A stretch of DNA of 47,726 nucleotides, taken from positions 1-47,726 of the forward strand of contig JAOPYI010000093.1 in the NCBI GenBank assembly GCA_025964675.1, in the 5' to 3' direction. Position 1 is the first letter of the stretch; each line of letters begins with the position of its first letter. The stretch comes from Sphaerisporangium sp. (GTDB lineage: Bacteria > Actinomycetota > Actinomycetes > Streptosporangiales > Streptosporangiaceae). A program made the translations under genes and the position numbers. This document shows positions 29,070 to 36,873 of this stretch, in pieces. The notes below the pieces were generated by a model. It saw only the letters and a program-made list of their open reading frames with translations, was not told the DNA's origin and did no database searches.

Positions 29070-29095
29070 GCCTCCAACACGTACTATCTTGACTT

Positions 29096-29113
29096 ATCTC
29101 GATGGATCGAGAT
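29096..29113. promoter_or_regulatory. MarR operator
   Basis: ATCTCGAT-GG-ATCGAGAT, an 18-base perfect palindrome with a two-base centre, in the 83-base gap between the MarR gene and the hydroxylase. A related half-site, TATCTTGA, lies just to its left (29085-29092). Confidence 0.75.
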
Positions 29114-29152
29114 TTCCTATCCTTCGCACCAATCTACCAGTAGGGAGTGCCC

Positions 29153-30883
29153 ATGAGTGAGGAAACGACGCCGGTGCTGATCGTCGGCGCCGGGCTCGCA
29201 GGGCTGTCCACCGCGATGTTCCTCGGCCTCCACGGCGTGCCGTCGGTCGTCCTCGAGCGTCACCCTGGGCTGTCCGCGCAGCCCAAGGCACGCGGGCAGA
29301 TGCCGTCGACCATGGAAGCCCTCGCGACCGCCGGCGTAGCGGAGCGGTTCCTCCAGGCGGCCCCACCCGGCCGAAACGAGAGCATCATCGTCATCGCCGA
29401 GAGCGTCACCGGCACGGTGCTGCATGACGTCATCCAGTCGATGCCGGACTTCTCCGCCTTCTCACCCGCACCCATGGCCCCGACCAGCCAGGAGCGTGCC
29501 GAGCGCATCCTCGCCGCGAGAGCCGTCGAACTCGGTGCCGAAGTCAGGTTCTCCACCGAGCTGGAGTCGTTCCATCAGGACGACGACAAGGTGGTGGCGC
29601 GGCTCCGCCACGCCGCCACCGGGGAGCGGCGCACGCTGACGGCCCGATACCTGGTCGGCGCGGACGGCCACAAAGGCACGATCCGCGACACCGCGGGCGT
29701 CTCCACGCACGGACGTACAGCATCTAAGCCCAGCCGCACCATGTTCGTGCAGTTCGAAGCCGACCTCGACGTCGTGCTCGGCAGCTCGGCCTTCGGCCTT
29801 TTCTACCTGCAGAATCCCGCCCTGCCCGGAGGATCCGCCACCGTCGTCACCACCGACCACCCCGGCAGGTACGTCCTCGCCGGCGCCTTCCCCGGCCCAG
29901 CCCAGCACGAGGCCGAAGGTGTCCTGGACCATGTGCGGGACCTCGACGAGCGGCCCGGGCCACCCGCCGTTGAACGCTCCGCCTCGCCGGAGACCACGTG
30001 GCTCACCGAGATCATCCGTACGGCGTGCGGCGTGCCAGACCTGGACGTCACCATCCTCGACGCGGCGTGGTCCTCCCCCGGCAACCACGTCACCCGCGTC
30101 GCCGACACCTTCCAGGCGGGCCGGGTCCTGATGGCCGGAGACGCGGCCCACCTGATGCCCCCGACCGGAGGGCAGGGCGGAAACGCCGCCATCATGGACG
30201 GCTACCACCTCGCCTGGAAGCTCGCTGCCGTGCTCACCGGCACAGCCGGGCCTGGACTGCTCGGGAGCCACGACGCCGAGCGCCGCCCGTACACCGACAC
30301 GCTGGCCGAGCAGCAGTACGCGAACATGGTGCAGCGGCACGCCCCCCATCTCCACGACGAGACCGTGGCCGACATCATGGACCCCATGATCGCGCTGTTC
30401 GGCTACGTCTGCCCGGCGGGCGCGTTCACGCCGGAGACCCACGAGGGCGCCCCGCTCATGGAGGATCCCGCGAAGTCCTTCGCGACCCTGGCGGGCGCCG
30501 CGCCATTCGAGGACCCCGCGACCCCCTCGGGACGGCCGGGATCCCGCGCCCCACACGTATGGCTGACGCGCGCGGGGGCCGCCGTCTCCACGCGCGACCT
30601 GTTCGGACCGAGATTCGTCCTGCTCACCGGGTCCGACGGCGACCCATGGGCCAAACCGGCCACCGACGCCGCGGAGCACCTGGGCATCGCCCTGGACCTC
30701 CACATCATCGGAGGCACCTCAGACCTCGCCGACCCGGACGACCGGTTCACCACCACGTACGGCGTCACGTCCTCAGGAGCCGCGCTGGTGCGGCCAGACG
30801 GCATCATCGCCTGGAGATCACCCGACGACACGGCCCCCGAAACCCTGGAACCCGCCCTCCGCCACATCCTCGACCGAACCTGA
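29153..30883 (+). CDS. Class A FAD-dependent aromatic hydroxylase
   Basis: 576 residues. FAD fold motifs: VGAGLAGLSTAMFLG at the N-terminus, the DG motif in YLVGADGHKGTIR, and the GD motif in RVLMAGDAAHLMPPTGGQG. The C-terminal 100 residues form the thioredoxin-like domain of the larger hydroxylases (GPRFVLLTGSDGD; ALVRPDGIIAWR). Such enzymes use NAD(P)H and hydroxylate phenols or polyketide aromatics, or inactivate antibiotics. ATG 29153 is chosen over GTG 29147 because the latter sits within the AGGGAG ribosome site. Controlled by the divergent MarR gene. Confidence 0.9.
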   Translation: MSEETTPVLIVGAGLAGLSTAMFLGLHGVPSVVLERHPGLSAQPKARGQMPSTMEALATAGVAERFLQAAPPGRNESIIVIAESVTGTVLHDVIQSMPDFSAFSPAPMAPTSQERAERILAARAVELGAEVRFSTELESFHQDDDKVVARLRHAATGERRTLTARYLVGADGHKGTIRDTAGVSTHGRTASKPSRTMFVQFEADLDVVLGSSAFGLFYLQNPALPGGSATVVTTDHPGRYVLAGAFPGPAQHEAEGVLDHVRDLDERPGPPAVERSASPETTWLTEIIRTACGVPDLDVTILDAAWSSPGNHVTRVADTFQAGRVLMAGDAAHLMPPTGGQGGNAAIMDGYHLAWKLAAVLTGTAGPGLLGSHDAERRPYTDTLAEQQYANMVQRHAPHLHDETVADIMDPMIALFGYVCPAGAFTPETHEGAPLMEDPAKSFATLAGAAPFEDPATPSGRPGSRAPHVWLTRAGAAVSTRDLFGPRFVLLTGSDGDPWAKPATDAAEHLGIALDLHIIGGTSDLADPDDRFTTTYGVTSSGAALVRPDGIIAWRSPDDTAPETLEPALRHILDRT

Positions 30884-31076
30884 CGGCCCGGACCGCTAGA
30901 CGCCGATGCCGGCGATCTCGCCACCGGCCTTCAGCAGGTTCTTCACCGCGTAGTTCGAACACACCCCCCTATCCCTAAGGGAGCCCTCTGTCCAAGAGCG
31001 GGGCGATCGTTCATCGTAGGAGTCGGTCGACGATGGAGGGCACCACCTGAGTGCCATGAGCGTGCGGAGGTCGGGC

Positions 31077-31622
31077 ATGGAGGACTACGGCATCACAGGG
31101 GCGCGGGTGGACCTGGAGACCACCGTCGATGTAACGCCCGAGAAGCTATGGGAGCTCATCACGGCTGTGCCGCGCATCGGCGAGTGGAGTCCCGAGTGCG
31201 AGCACGGGGCCTGGCTCGAGAGCGGCCGGCCGGTGCCGCACGAGGGGCTGCGGTTCCAGGGGCGCAACCGCCGGGAAGGGCGAGTCTGGACGGTGACCTG
31301 CGTGGTGACCGAGGCCGAACGCCCGCGCACGTTCGGGTGGGTCGTGCTCGACGCCAAAGAGGACCCCGACAACCCCGGGTCGACCTGGCGGTACGAGCTC
31401 GAACCGGGCGACTCGCCGGACCAGACCCTGGTCCGCCACAGCTTCGTTCACGGCCCCGGCCACACGGGCCTTCGCGAGATGATCCACGGCAATCCCGAGA
31501 TCGCCGAGCTCATCCTCGAGGTACGCCTGGGCGAGCTGCGCAAGCACATGTCCGAAACCCTCACCGCGATGGCGAACATGACCCTGCCATCGAAGACCGC
31601 ACCTGCCGCACCCAGCCGCTGA
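31077..31622 (+). CDS. SRPBCC-family protein (polyketide cyclase/dehydrase-like)
   Basis: 181 residues. The helix-grip fold is suggested by VDLETTVDVTPEKLWELITAVPRIGEWSPEC at the start and the FGWVVLDA and WRYELEP strands, ending in a long C-terminal helix (LGELRKHMSETLTAMA). This type binds hydrophobic ligands; catalytic residues cannot be named. ATG 31077 follows GGAGG. The 193 bases before it hold no supported gene. It is convergent with the HxlR gene 20 bases away. Confidence 0.82.
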   Translation: MEDYGITGARVDLETTVDVTPEKLWELITAVPRIGEWSPECEHGAWLESGRPVPHEGLRFQGRNRREGRVWTVTCVVTEAERPRTFGWVVLDAKEDPDNPGSTWRYELEPGDSPDQTLVRHSFVHGPGHTGLREMIHGNPEIAELILEVRLGELRKHMSETLTAMANMTLPSKTAPAAPSR

Positions 31623-31642
31623 GCGTGGTCTTCAGCTCGGGA

Positions 31643-32317
31643 TCAGGCTGGGATCAGGCCGAGCAGGCGGCAGCAGCGGAGTACGGCCGCGGGGTCGCCG
31701 TCGAGGCGGAGTCTGCCGACGACGACCGCCTCCAGGGGGTCGAGCCGCCCCGCGCCGATCTCCACAAAGGTGATCGCGTCCGTGACGGCCAGGAGGCCGG
31801 GTGCTGGGGTCGGGCCCGAGACGATCTGGGCCGTACCCTCCTTGATCAGAACGTGGAAGACCTCCTCCCGGCCGTCCTTCCCGGAAATCTGGAACTGGTA
31901 GTTCTCGTCAGGCGCGGACACGGGCAGCGGACGCATCATGGCCTCCACCGCGACCAGCGACCATTCGGGGCGCACCTCGTCGTCCGGATCGGGCTCGGCC
32001 AGCAGCGGCATGCCCCAGCGGGCCAGGTCGAGCACCACCGGGCGGAGTGACTGCCCGCGCTCGGTCAGCCGGTAGCGGCGGGCGCGCCCGTCGGGATCGG
32101 AGGTGAGCTGCTCCACCACCCCGGCGTCGCTCAGCAGCTTGAGCCTGATGGCCAGCAGGTTCGTGCCGATGCCGGGCAGGTTGGCCAGCAGCTCGTTGTA
32201 GCGGCGCGGCGCGACGAGGAGCTCGCGGACGACGAGCAGCGTCCACCGCTCGCCGATCACGTCCAGCGCGGCGGCGAGTCCGCAGTATTGGCCGTAGTGT
32301 CTGCGCCCTTCCTTCAT
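31643..32317 (-). CDS. HxlR-family regulator with ligand-binding C-terminal domain
   Basis: 224 residues. The HxlR winged helix is YCGLAAALDVIGERWTLLVV followed by RRYNELLANLPGIGTNLLA. The C-terminal 100 residues look like an SCP2-type domain, as in many actinomycete HxlR fusions. ATG 32317. A palindrome lies 13 bases upstream, and its centre TCTAGATATAG is repeated exactly before the enediyne E3 gene, so it could control that cassette as well as itself. Confidence 0.88.
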   Translation of the reverse strand: MKEGRRHYGQYCGLAAALDVIGERWTLLVVRELLVAPRRYNELLANLPGIGTNLLAIRLKLLSDAGVVEQLTSDPDGRARRYRLTERGQSLRPVVLDLARWGMPLLAEPDPDDEVRPEWSLVAVEAMMRPLPVSAPDENYQFQISGKDGREEVFHVLIKEGTAQIVSGPTPAPGLLAVTDAITFVEIGAGRLDPLEAVVVGRLRLDGDPAAVLRCCRLLGLIPA

Positions 32318-32329
32318 GAGGCCCAGTTT

Positions 32330-32347
32330 ACTATCTCTAGATATAGT
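32330..32347. promoter_or_regulatory. Probable HxlR autoregulatory site
   Basis: ACTATCTCTAGATATAGT is a palindrome with one mismatched pair, immediately upstream of the HxlR gene and 8 bases from the stop of the ABC1 gene. The stretch TCTAGATATAG (32336-32346) recurs at 38358-38368. Confidence 0.65.
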
Positions 32348-32355
32348 GATAAAGC

Positions 32356-33684
32356 TCAGGCGCGGGTGAACAGCGCCCGGACGAGATAGGGCATCGCCAG
32401 CTCCTGGAAGTCCACTTCCGGGTGGTAGTCGTTGATGGCCCCCTCGAAGACGAGGATGCCGAGCAGCGGGAAGATGAACTGCGGGTCGGCGTGCAGGTCG
32501 TGCCTGCGCTGCATGTCGAAGAGGCTCCCGGCGAATTTCAGCAGGTCGAAGTCGCCGGCCCGGATCCCGGTGACGGAGTCGACCAGGGCGACCATCTCGG
32601 CGGTGAAGGCGGCGGCGTCCAGGCCCTGGGGGTTCAGGGCGGTGGACAGGACGATCTCGGCGCAGCGTTTCCCGTTGCCGGTGCCCATGCGGAAGAAGAA
32701 CTCGGTGAAGGCACGCCGCGCGCTCTCCGGCAGCTCCACGACGAAGCCGGCGTCGAGGATCCGGGCCGACCCGTCAGGCATGAGGTAGAGGTTGCCGGGG
32801 TGCAGGTCGCAGTGGACGAGACCGTCCAAGAACAAGATCTTGTAGATGGCGGACAGCGCCGCCTCCACGGCGTGCACCGATGCCTGCTCGCCGATGTCGG
32901 CGGGAGACATCCTGGTGAGCCCCGGGAGGTACTCCATGACCAGCACGCCGTTGGCGGTCCTTTCGAGGTCCGCGAACTCGGGGTGCGGCAGGGGCACCGT
33001 GATCTCGCCGACCTCCTTCAGCGCGGCCGACAGCCGTACGAGCGAGGCGGCCTCTGTTGTGAAGTCGAGCTGCCCGGCGATGGCGTGCGACATCTGCTGG
33101 ACGGCGGCCACGGCGGGCAGCCCGCGCATCATCGGAAGCCGGGCGGCCATCGCTGTGCCCAGGGCGATGAGCCTCAGATCGGCGGCGATGATCTCCTGAA
33201 CACCGGGCCTGCGAAGCTTGATCGCTACCTCGGTGCCGTCGATCAGTGTGGCCCGGTAGACGCAGGCGATGCTTCCGGAGGCCACGGCCTTCAGGTCGAG
33301 GCTGGAGAAAATGGTCTTCAGCGGCGCGCCCATCCTGGCTGTGATCAGTCGCTCGGCCGTCTTGGAGGGGATCGCGGGGACGTCGTCGTACAGGCGGGAG
33401 AACGCCTTGCAGAGTTCGGCGGGGAGGAGGTCGAGACGGGTGCTGAGTAGCTGGGCGAGCTTGACGAAGGTCGGCCCCGCCCGGTGGAGCCGGACCGCGG
33501 CCGCGGCGGCGGCCGCACGGGGGAAGGCGGCGCGCCGGCCGGTGAGCGTCGCGACGACCCACAGCGCCCCCACCCGAGCCGCCACGGCGAGGAAGGTGCG
33601 GGTGACCGTGAGGATCCTGCCGGAGATCAGGCGCGCGCCGACCCGAGGGACGGCGTTGGCACGGCCGGTGTAGGTGGCGGTCAC
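32356..33684 (-). CDS. ABC1/AarF (UbiB-type) kinase-like protein
   Basis: 442 residues of the atypical kinase family. The family-specific N-terminal motif is FVKLAQLLSTRLDLLP, with Ala where KxGQ has Gly. The Ala-rich loop reads ASGSIACVYRA, the catalytic segment is HCDLHPGNLYL, and the metal-binding triad reads LDAGF rather than DFG. These changes may alter ATP handling. Homologues support quinone synthesis or lipid homeostasis. The open frame extends upstream, but GTG 33684 overlaps the stop of the VOC gene by four bases and gives the normal N-terminus. Translationally coupled to that VOC gene. Confidence 0.87.
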   Translation of the reverse strand: MTATYTGRANAVPRVGARLISGRILTVTRTFLAVAARVGALWVVATLTGRRAAFPRAAAAAAAVRLHRAGPTFVKLAQLLSTRLDLLPAELCKAFSRLYDDVPAIPSKTAERLITARMGAPLKTIFSSLDLKAVASGSIACVYRATLIDGTEVAIKLRRPGVQEIIAADLRLIALGTAMAARLPMMRGLPAVAAVQQMSHAIAGQLDFTTEAASLVRLSAALKEVGEITVPLPHPEFADLERTANGVLVMEYLPGLTRMSPADIGEQASVHAVEAALSAIYKILFLDGLVHCDLHPGNLYLMPDGSARILDAGFVVELPESARRAFTEFFFRMGTGNGKRCAEIVLSTALNPQGLDAAAFTAEMVALVDSVTGIRAGDFDLLKFAGSLFDMQRRHDLHADPQFIFPLLGILVFEGAINDYHPEVDFQELAMPYLVRALFTRA

Positions 33685-34058
33685 TCGCTGAACTGGATCA
33701 GCTCGATCACGTTGCCGCTGGGGTCGGCCACGGCGAAGTAGGGGCCCACAGGGCTTTCCTGAAGCGAGTCGTGGAGCAGTTCGGCGCCGGACTCCCGCAG
33801 TCGCCCGAGCTCGGCCTGGACGTCGGCCACCCCGAGGTTGATCATTATGCACGCGCCGGACGGGTAGTCCGCCTTGGCCGGACGCTCGGCGAGCTGGAGC
33901 ACGAGCCGGGGACCGTCGTTGACGAGCTCCACGAAGTACGGCGCGCCCCGGTCGGAGCGCACGGCGAAGCCCAGGGTGTCGGTGTAGAAGGCCACCGCCT
34001 GGTCCATGTCGTGCACGTTCACGCTGATCACTGCGATCTTGGATGCGGTCCCGGCCAT
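33681..34058 (-). CDS. VOC-family protein
   Basis: 125 residues, a single glyoxalase/bleomycin-resistance-type domain: IAVISVNVHDMDQAVAFYTDTLGF at the start and PYFAVADPSGNVIELIQ at the end. The first metal ligand position is Val rather than His, so a binding protein is as likely as an enzyme. ATG 34058 has GAGGAG eight bases upstream; the longer open frame is not supported. It is first in a two-gene unit with the ABC1 kinase and is divergent from the clpX-like gene. Confidence 0.85.
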   Translation of the reverse strand: MAGTASKIAVISVNVHDMDQAVAFYTDTLGFAVRSDRGAPYFVELVNDGPRLVLQLAERPAKADYPSGACIMINLGVADVQAELGRLRESGAELLHDSLQESPVGPYFAVADPSGNVIELIQFSE

Positions 34059-34235
34059 GTGGTCGACTCCTCGCTTCGGTCGGTGTGGCTTATTAAAGGT
34101 AGATGGTGGGCCCCGGGGTGCAATGGCAGGACCTAACCACCGCAAACCGCGTGTATGTCGACATTTGATTATTGTCGACCCCTAAGTAGATCAGTACATT
34201 TTAGTGAAGTGACCTACTGGTCGAGAGGTGAACAC

Positions 34236-35588
34236 GTGATCGCTTCCCTCCGCAGAAAGCTGGCGTACTGCTCCTTTTGCGGAGTGAACGAGCTGGCAGC
34301 CGTCCCCCTCATCACCGGCACCGGAACCGCCATCTGCGTCGACTGCGCCAAGGCCGGCCTCGCCGCCGTCGAGGGGCGGCGCAGGCGGAGGGAATCCTCC
34401 GGCAGGCTCACCCCTTCGATGCTGCTGGCCCGGCTGGACGAGCACGTCATCGCCCAGGGGGCGGCCAAGCGGGCGCTCAGCGTGGCCGTCTACAACCACT
34501 TCAAGAGGATCGGCAGAACCGGCGCCGCGCAGGGCTCCCCGCCCTCCGAGCGGCCCGCCCGGCTCGCCAAGTCCAACATCCTGATGGCAGGACCGTCAGG
34601 AACCGGCAAGACGCTCCTGGCCGAGACCCTGGCCACTGCCCTGGACGTGCCGTTCGTGGTGGCCGACGTCACCTCGATTACCCAGGCCGGGTACGCGGGC
34701 GAGGACACCGAGTCGATCTTCCGGCGCCTGGTCACCGCCGCCGACGGAGACGTGGCCGCCGCCCAGCACGGCATCGTCTTCCTCGACGAGGTGGACAAGC
34801 TCGCGAGGAGAGAGACCGGCACGCTCGACGTCTCGGGCGAGGGCGTGCAGCAGAGCCTCCTGAAGGTGCTGGAAGGCACCGAGGTGTCCCTCGCCCCCCG
34901 AGGCGGCGCCGACGGGCCCGCAGGCGCGGAGGCCCGGCGCATGGACACCTCCAACGTCCTGTTCATCGCCGGCGGGGCCTTCGTGGGCCTGGACGACATC
35001 GTCTCCGAACGCGGGAACGCCCGGGGCATCGGTTTCGGCGCCAGAGTCGAGCCGGATCCGGAGACCACCCCCGACGCCGAACCCCAGGACCTCATCTCCT
35101 TCGGCCTGCTACCGGAGTTCGTCGGCCGCTTCCCCGTGGTCGTCCAGCTGGAGCAGCTCGGCCAGGCGGAGCTGCGCCGGATCATCACCGAGCCGGTCGA
35201 CTCCCTCCTCGCCCAGTACGAGGAGCTCTTCCGCCTCGACGGGCACGTGCTGTCCTTCACCGACGAGGCGTTGACCGCCGTCGCCGAGAGCGCGCACAGC
35301 AGGCAGACGGGTGCCAGAGGGCTGCGGGCGATCATGGAGAGCACGCTGCTCGGGCTGATGTTCCACAGCCCCGACTGGGACCCCGGCCAGCGCGTGGTCG
35401 TGGAGGCCCGGCACATCACGGCCGCCGTCGGCGACGACTCCGCCCTCCCGGCCCCCACATCGGCCTCCCCTTCCGGAGAGGCACAGACGTCCCCGCCTTT
35501 AGAGGCGGGGCGAAACCGAGAACACACCGAACGGCGGGCTCCGCTTCCGCGTGTCGTGCAGGCCGTGGCTCCCGGCCGTCCGGTGTGA
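34236..35588 (+). CDS. Divergent ClpX paralogue (AAA+ unfoldase)
   Basis: 450 residues. The N-terminal zinc domain has Cys12, 15, 34 and 37. Walker A is GPSGTGKT (119-126), Walker B IVFLDE (180-185), the arginine finger is in LPEFVGRFP and sensor 2 in [10 protein letters not shown]. The IGF loop for docking ClpP is kept (NARGIGFGA, 265-267). Pore 1 is GYAG (152-155) where housekeeping ClpX has GYVG; the pore-2 region is changed ([13 protein letters not shown]), and the RKH loop is replaced by a Gly/Ala-rich segment. So it should unfold proteins for ClpP but choose other substrates. The C-terminus has a 50-residue Pro/Arg tail. GTG 34236 follows GAGAGGTGA; an in-frame ATG at 34155 is less likely. 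Likely an accessory, not the housekeeping copy. Confidence 0.9.
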   Translation: MIASLRRKLAYCSFCGVNELAAVPLITGTGTAICVDCAKAGLAAVEGRRRRRESSGRLTPSMLLARLDEHVIAQGAAKRALSVAVYNHFKRIGRTGAAQGSPPSERPARLAKSNILMAGPSGTGKTLLAETLATALDVPFVVADVTSITQAGYAGEDTESIFRRLVTAADGDVAAAQHGIVFLDEVDKLARRETGTLDVSGEGVQQSLLKVLEGTEVSLAPRGGADGPAGAEARRMDTSNVLFIAGGAFVGLDDIVSERGNARGIGFGARVEPDPETTPDAEPQDLISFGLLPEFVGRFPVVVQLEQLGQAELRRIITEPVDSLLAQYEELFRLDGHVLSFTDEALTAVAESAHSRQTGARGLRAIMESTLLGLMFHSPDWDPGQRVVVEARHITAAVGDDSALPAPTSASPSGEAQTSPPLEAGRNREHTERRAPLPRVVQAVAPGRPV

Positions 35589-35629
35589 ACCGTCCCTCAC
35601 GCTATGCGTGGGAACAGCAGGAGGAAACC

Positions 35630-36208
35630 ATGTCCACCCCCCAGATCGTCAACCCGCTCCCCCAGCAGACCGAGTTCCCGCCCGTCGCGGACGTGGAATT
35701 CCAGCAGTCCGAGCTGAACATCCCGATCCTCGCCGACGGCGAGGTCAAGGAGATCCTGAAGATGTCGGCCGTTCTGCGCCTGGACCGGGGTGCCCCGGTC
35801 ACCAACGCCGGTGGCCACCGTCAGTTCGAGTTCTCGATCGAGCAGTGGGAGGTGGCCGGCTTCTCCGAGCTGTTCGGCGAGTACGTCACCATCACCCTGT
35901 CGGACGCCCCGCAGCCGCGCAGCCTGGCCATCGCGCAGCAGGCGGCTTCCGACTACCCGGCGATCATCGTCTACAACGCGATCTTCGACGTGTACGTCGG
36001 CAAGCGCCGCGTGGCCGAGAAGGTCACCGGCCTCGGCGTCGGCGTGGACGCCTACGAGGTGCCCCCGCGCGTGAACATCCAGTTCCAGAAGGCGTTCCCG
36101 CTCGGCCCCGGCATCGAGGCCAGCGCGGGCGCGTGCGCCGAGGAGACCGCCCTCACCGAGGGTGAGTTCACCGCCAGGGCCGACGAGTTCCGTCAGCTGC
36201 GCGGCTAG
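35630..36208 (+). CDS. Unrecognised 192-residue protein
   Basis: Not a family I recognise. 192 residues, acidic, no signal peptide or membrane segment, strand-rich in the middle (YVTITLSD, AIIVYNAIFDVYVG), with the N-terminus MSTPQIVNPLPQQTEFPPVA and the tail ADEFRQLRG. Two cysteines are absent except one near residue 164 (ACAEE). AGGAGG lies five bases before the ATG, the best ribosome site in the region, and a strong hairpin follows, so high expression is plausible. It starts 41 bases after the clpX-like gene and may be cotranscribed with it, which makes it a candidate partner or substrate of that unfoldase. Confidence 0.75.
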   Translation: MSTPQIVNPLPQQTEFPPVADVEFQQSELNIPILADGEVKEILKMSAVLRLDRGAPVTNAGGHRQFEFSIEQWEVAGFSELFGEYVTITLSDAPQPRSLAIAQQAASDYPAIIVYNAIFDVYVGKRRVAEKVTGLGVGVDAYEVPPRVNIQFQKAFPLGPGIEASAGACAEETALTEGEFTARADEFRQLRG

Positions 36209-36250
36209 TTCGTCAAATCGCGGCGACCGAGCCGCGAGCTTCGTGAAAGG

Positions 36251-36280
36251 GGGCCCGCGTCCGGGGACGGGCGCGGGCCC
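36251..36280 (+). terminator. Terminator after the 192-residue gene
   Basis: Perfect nine-base GC stem (GGGCCCGCG at 36251-36259, CGCGGGCCC at 36272-36280) with a 12-base loop, extendable by two G-U pairs. It separates the clpX-like/192-residue pair from the SRPBCC-MFS pair. Confidence 0.75.
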
Positions 36281-36378
36281 TTCCACAGGGTTCACGTGGC
36301 GGGACACGACCCGCCGGTTCCACCTCGATGCCGCGGTGTGACGAGCCGCGGCGTCTTCAGTCTCCAAAGGAGCCTTCC

Positions 36379-36873
36379 ATGACTTCCCTGAATTTCCGGC
36401 CGGGCAGCAAGCAGGATCCGAGCTACGCCCACGAGGACGGCACCCACTCCCTGATCGTCACCGACATCATCCAGCGCGGTACGGCCAGCCAGATCTACCG
36501 GGCGTTCACCGATCCCGCGTCCTTGTCCGCGTGGACCGGCGCGGCCGCGGTCGAGACCCCGGGGGGAGTGCGCTGGAGCGTCGGCGAGTTCGGCCTGGAG
36601 GCGACCACCATCGAACTCGTCGTGGGCGAGCGGATCGCGGTGGAGCTGGAGTGCCGGGACTGGCCCACCCCGAGTAGCAGAGCCGAGATCAGGCTCTGGC
36701 CGACCCCTCGCGCGACCATGGCCATCGTCACCCACCGAGGCCTGTCGCAGGCCGACCTGGGGCTCGCCAGGGAGCTGTGGGCGCCGAAGGTGCTCGACCG
36801 GATGCGCTGGTACATCCACGCCGTCGGACCGCAGAGCAGCCCGGTGGGCGTTGTCGACCGGGCCGGCGCCTGA
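36379..36873 (+). CDS. AHSA1-type SRPBCC protein, candidate enediyne self-protection protein
   Basis: 164 residues. The helix-grip fold of AHSA1 proteins is seen in IIQRGTASQIYRAFTDPASLSAWTG near residue 30-55, GGVRWSVGEFGLEATTIEL in the middle and a C-terminal helix ending RMRWYIHAVG. ATG 36379 follows AAAGGAG. The stop shares one base with the ATG of the exporter gene, so the two are coupled. The calicheamicin resistance protein CalC has the same fold and is cleaved at a glycine by the drug; together with the enediyne PKS core just downstream this suggests a similar role here. Fold is well supported; function is inference. Confidence 0.8.
   Translation: MTSLNFRPGSKQDPSYAHEDGTHSLIVTDIIQRGTASQIYRAFTDPASLSAWTGAAAVETPGGVRWSVGEFGLEATTIELVVGERIAVELECRDWPTPSSRAEIRLWPTPRATMAIVTHRGLSQADLGLARELWAPKVLDRMRWYIHAVGPQSSPVGVVDRAGA

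Noticed and set aside
30930-30975. TTCGAAC with weak flanking pairing, like a tRNA T-arm on the minus strand.
   Set aside because: No matching acceptor, D or anticodon arms could be folded around it.
31077-31622. First SRPBCC gene as the enediyne self-protection gene.
   Set aside because: It is 7 kb away, convergent with a regulator and not coupled to an exporter; the gene at 36379 is better placed. It cannot be fully excluded.
35589-35620. Stretch resembling a type I-E CRISPR repeat (CACGC-TAT-GCGTG hairpin followed by GGGAACAGC).
   Set aside because: Only one copy, no spacers, no cas genes; it lies in the short gap between two genes and is probably a chance hairpin by the ribosome site.
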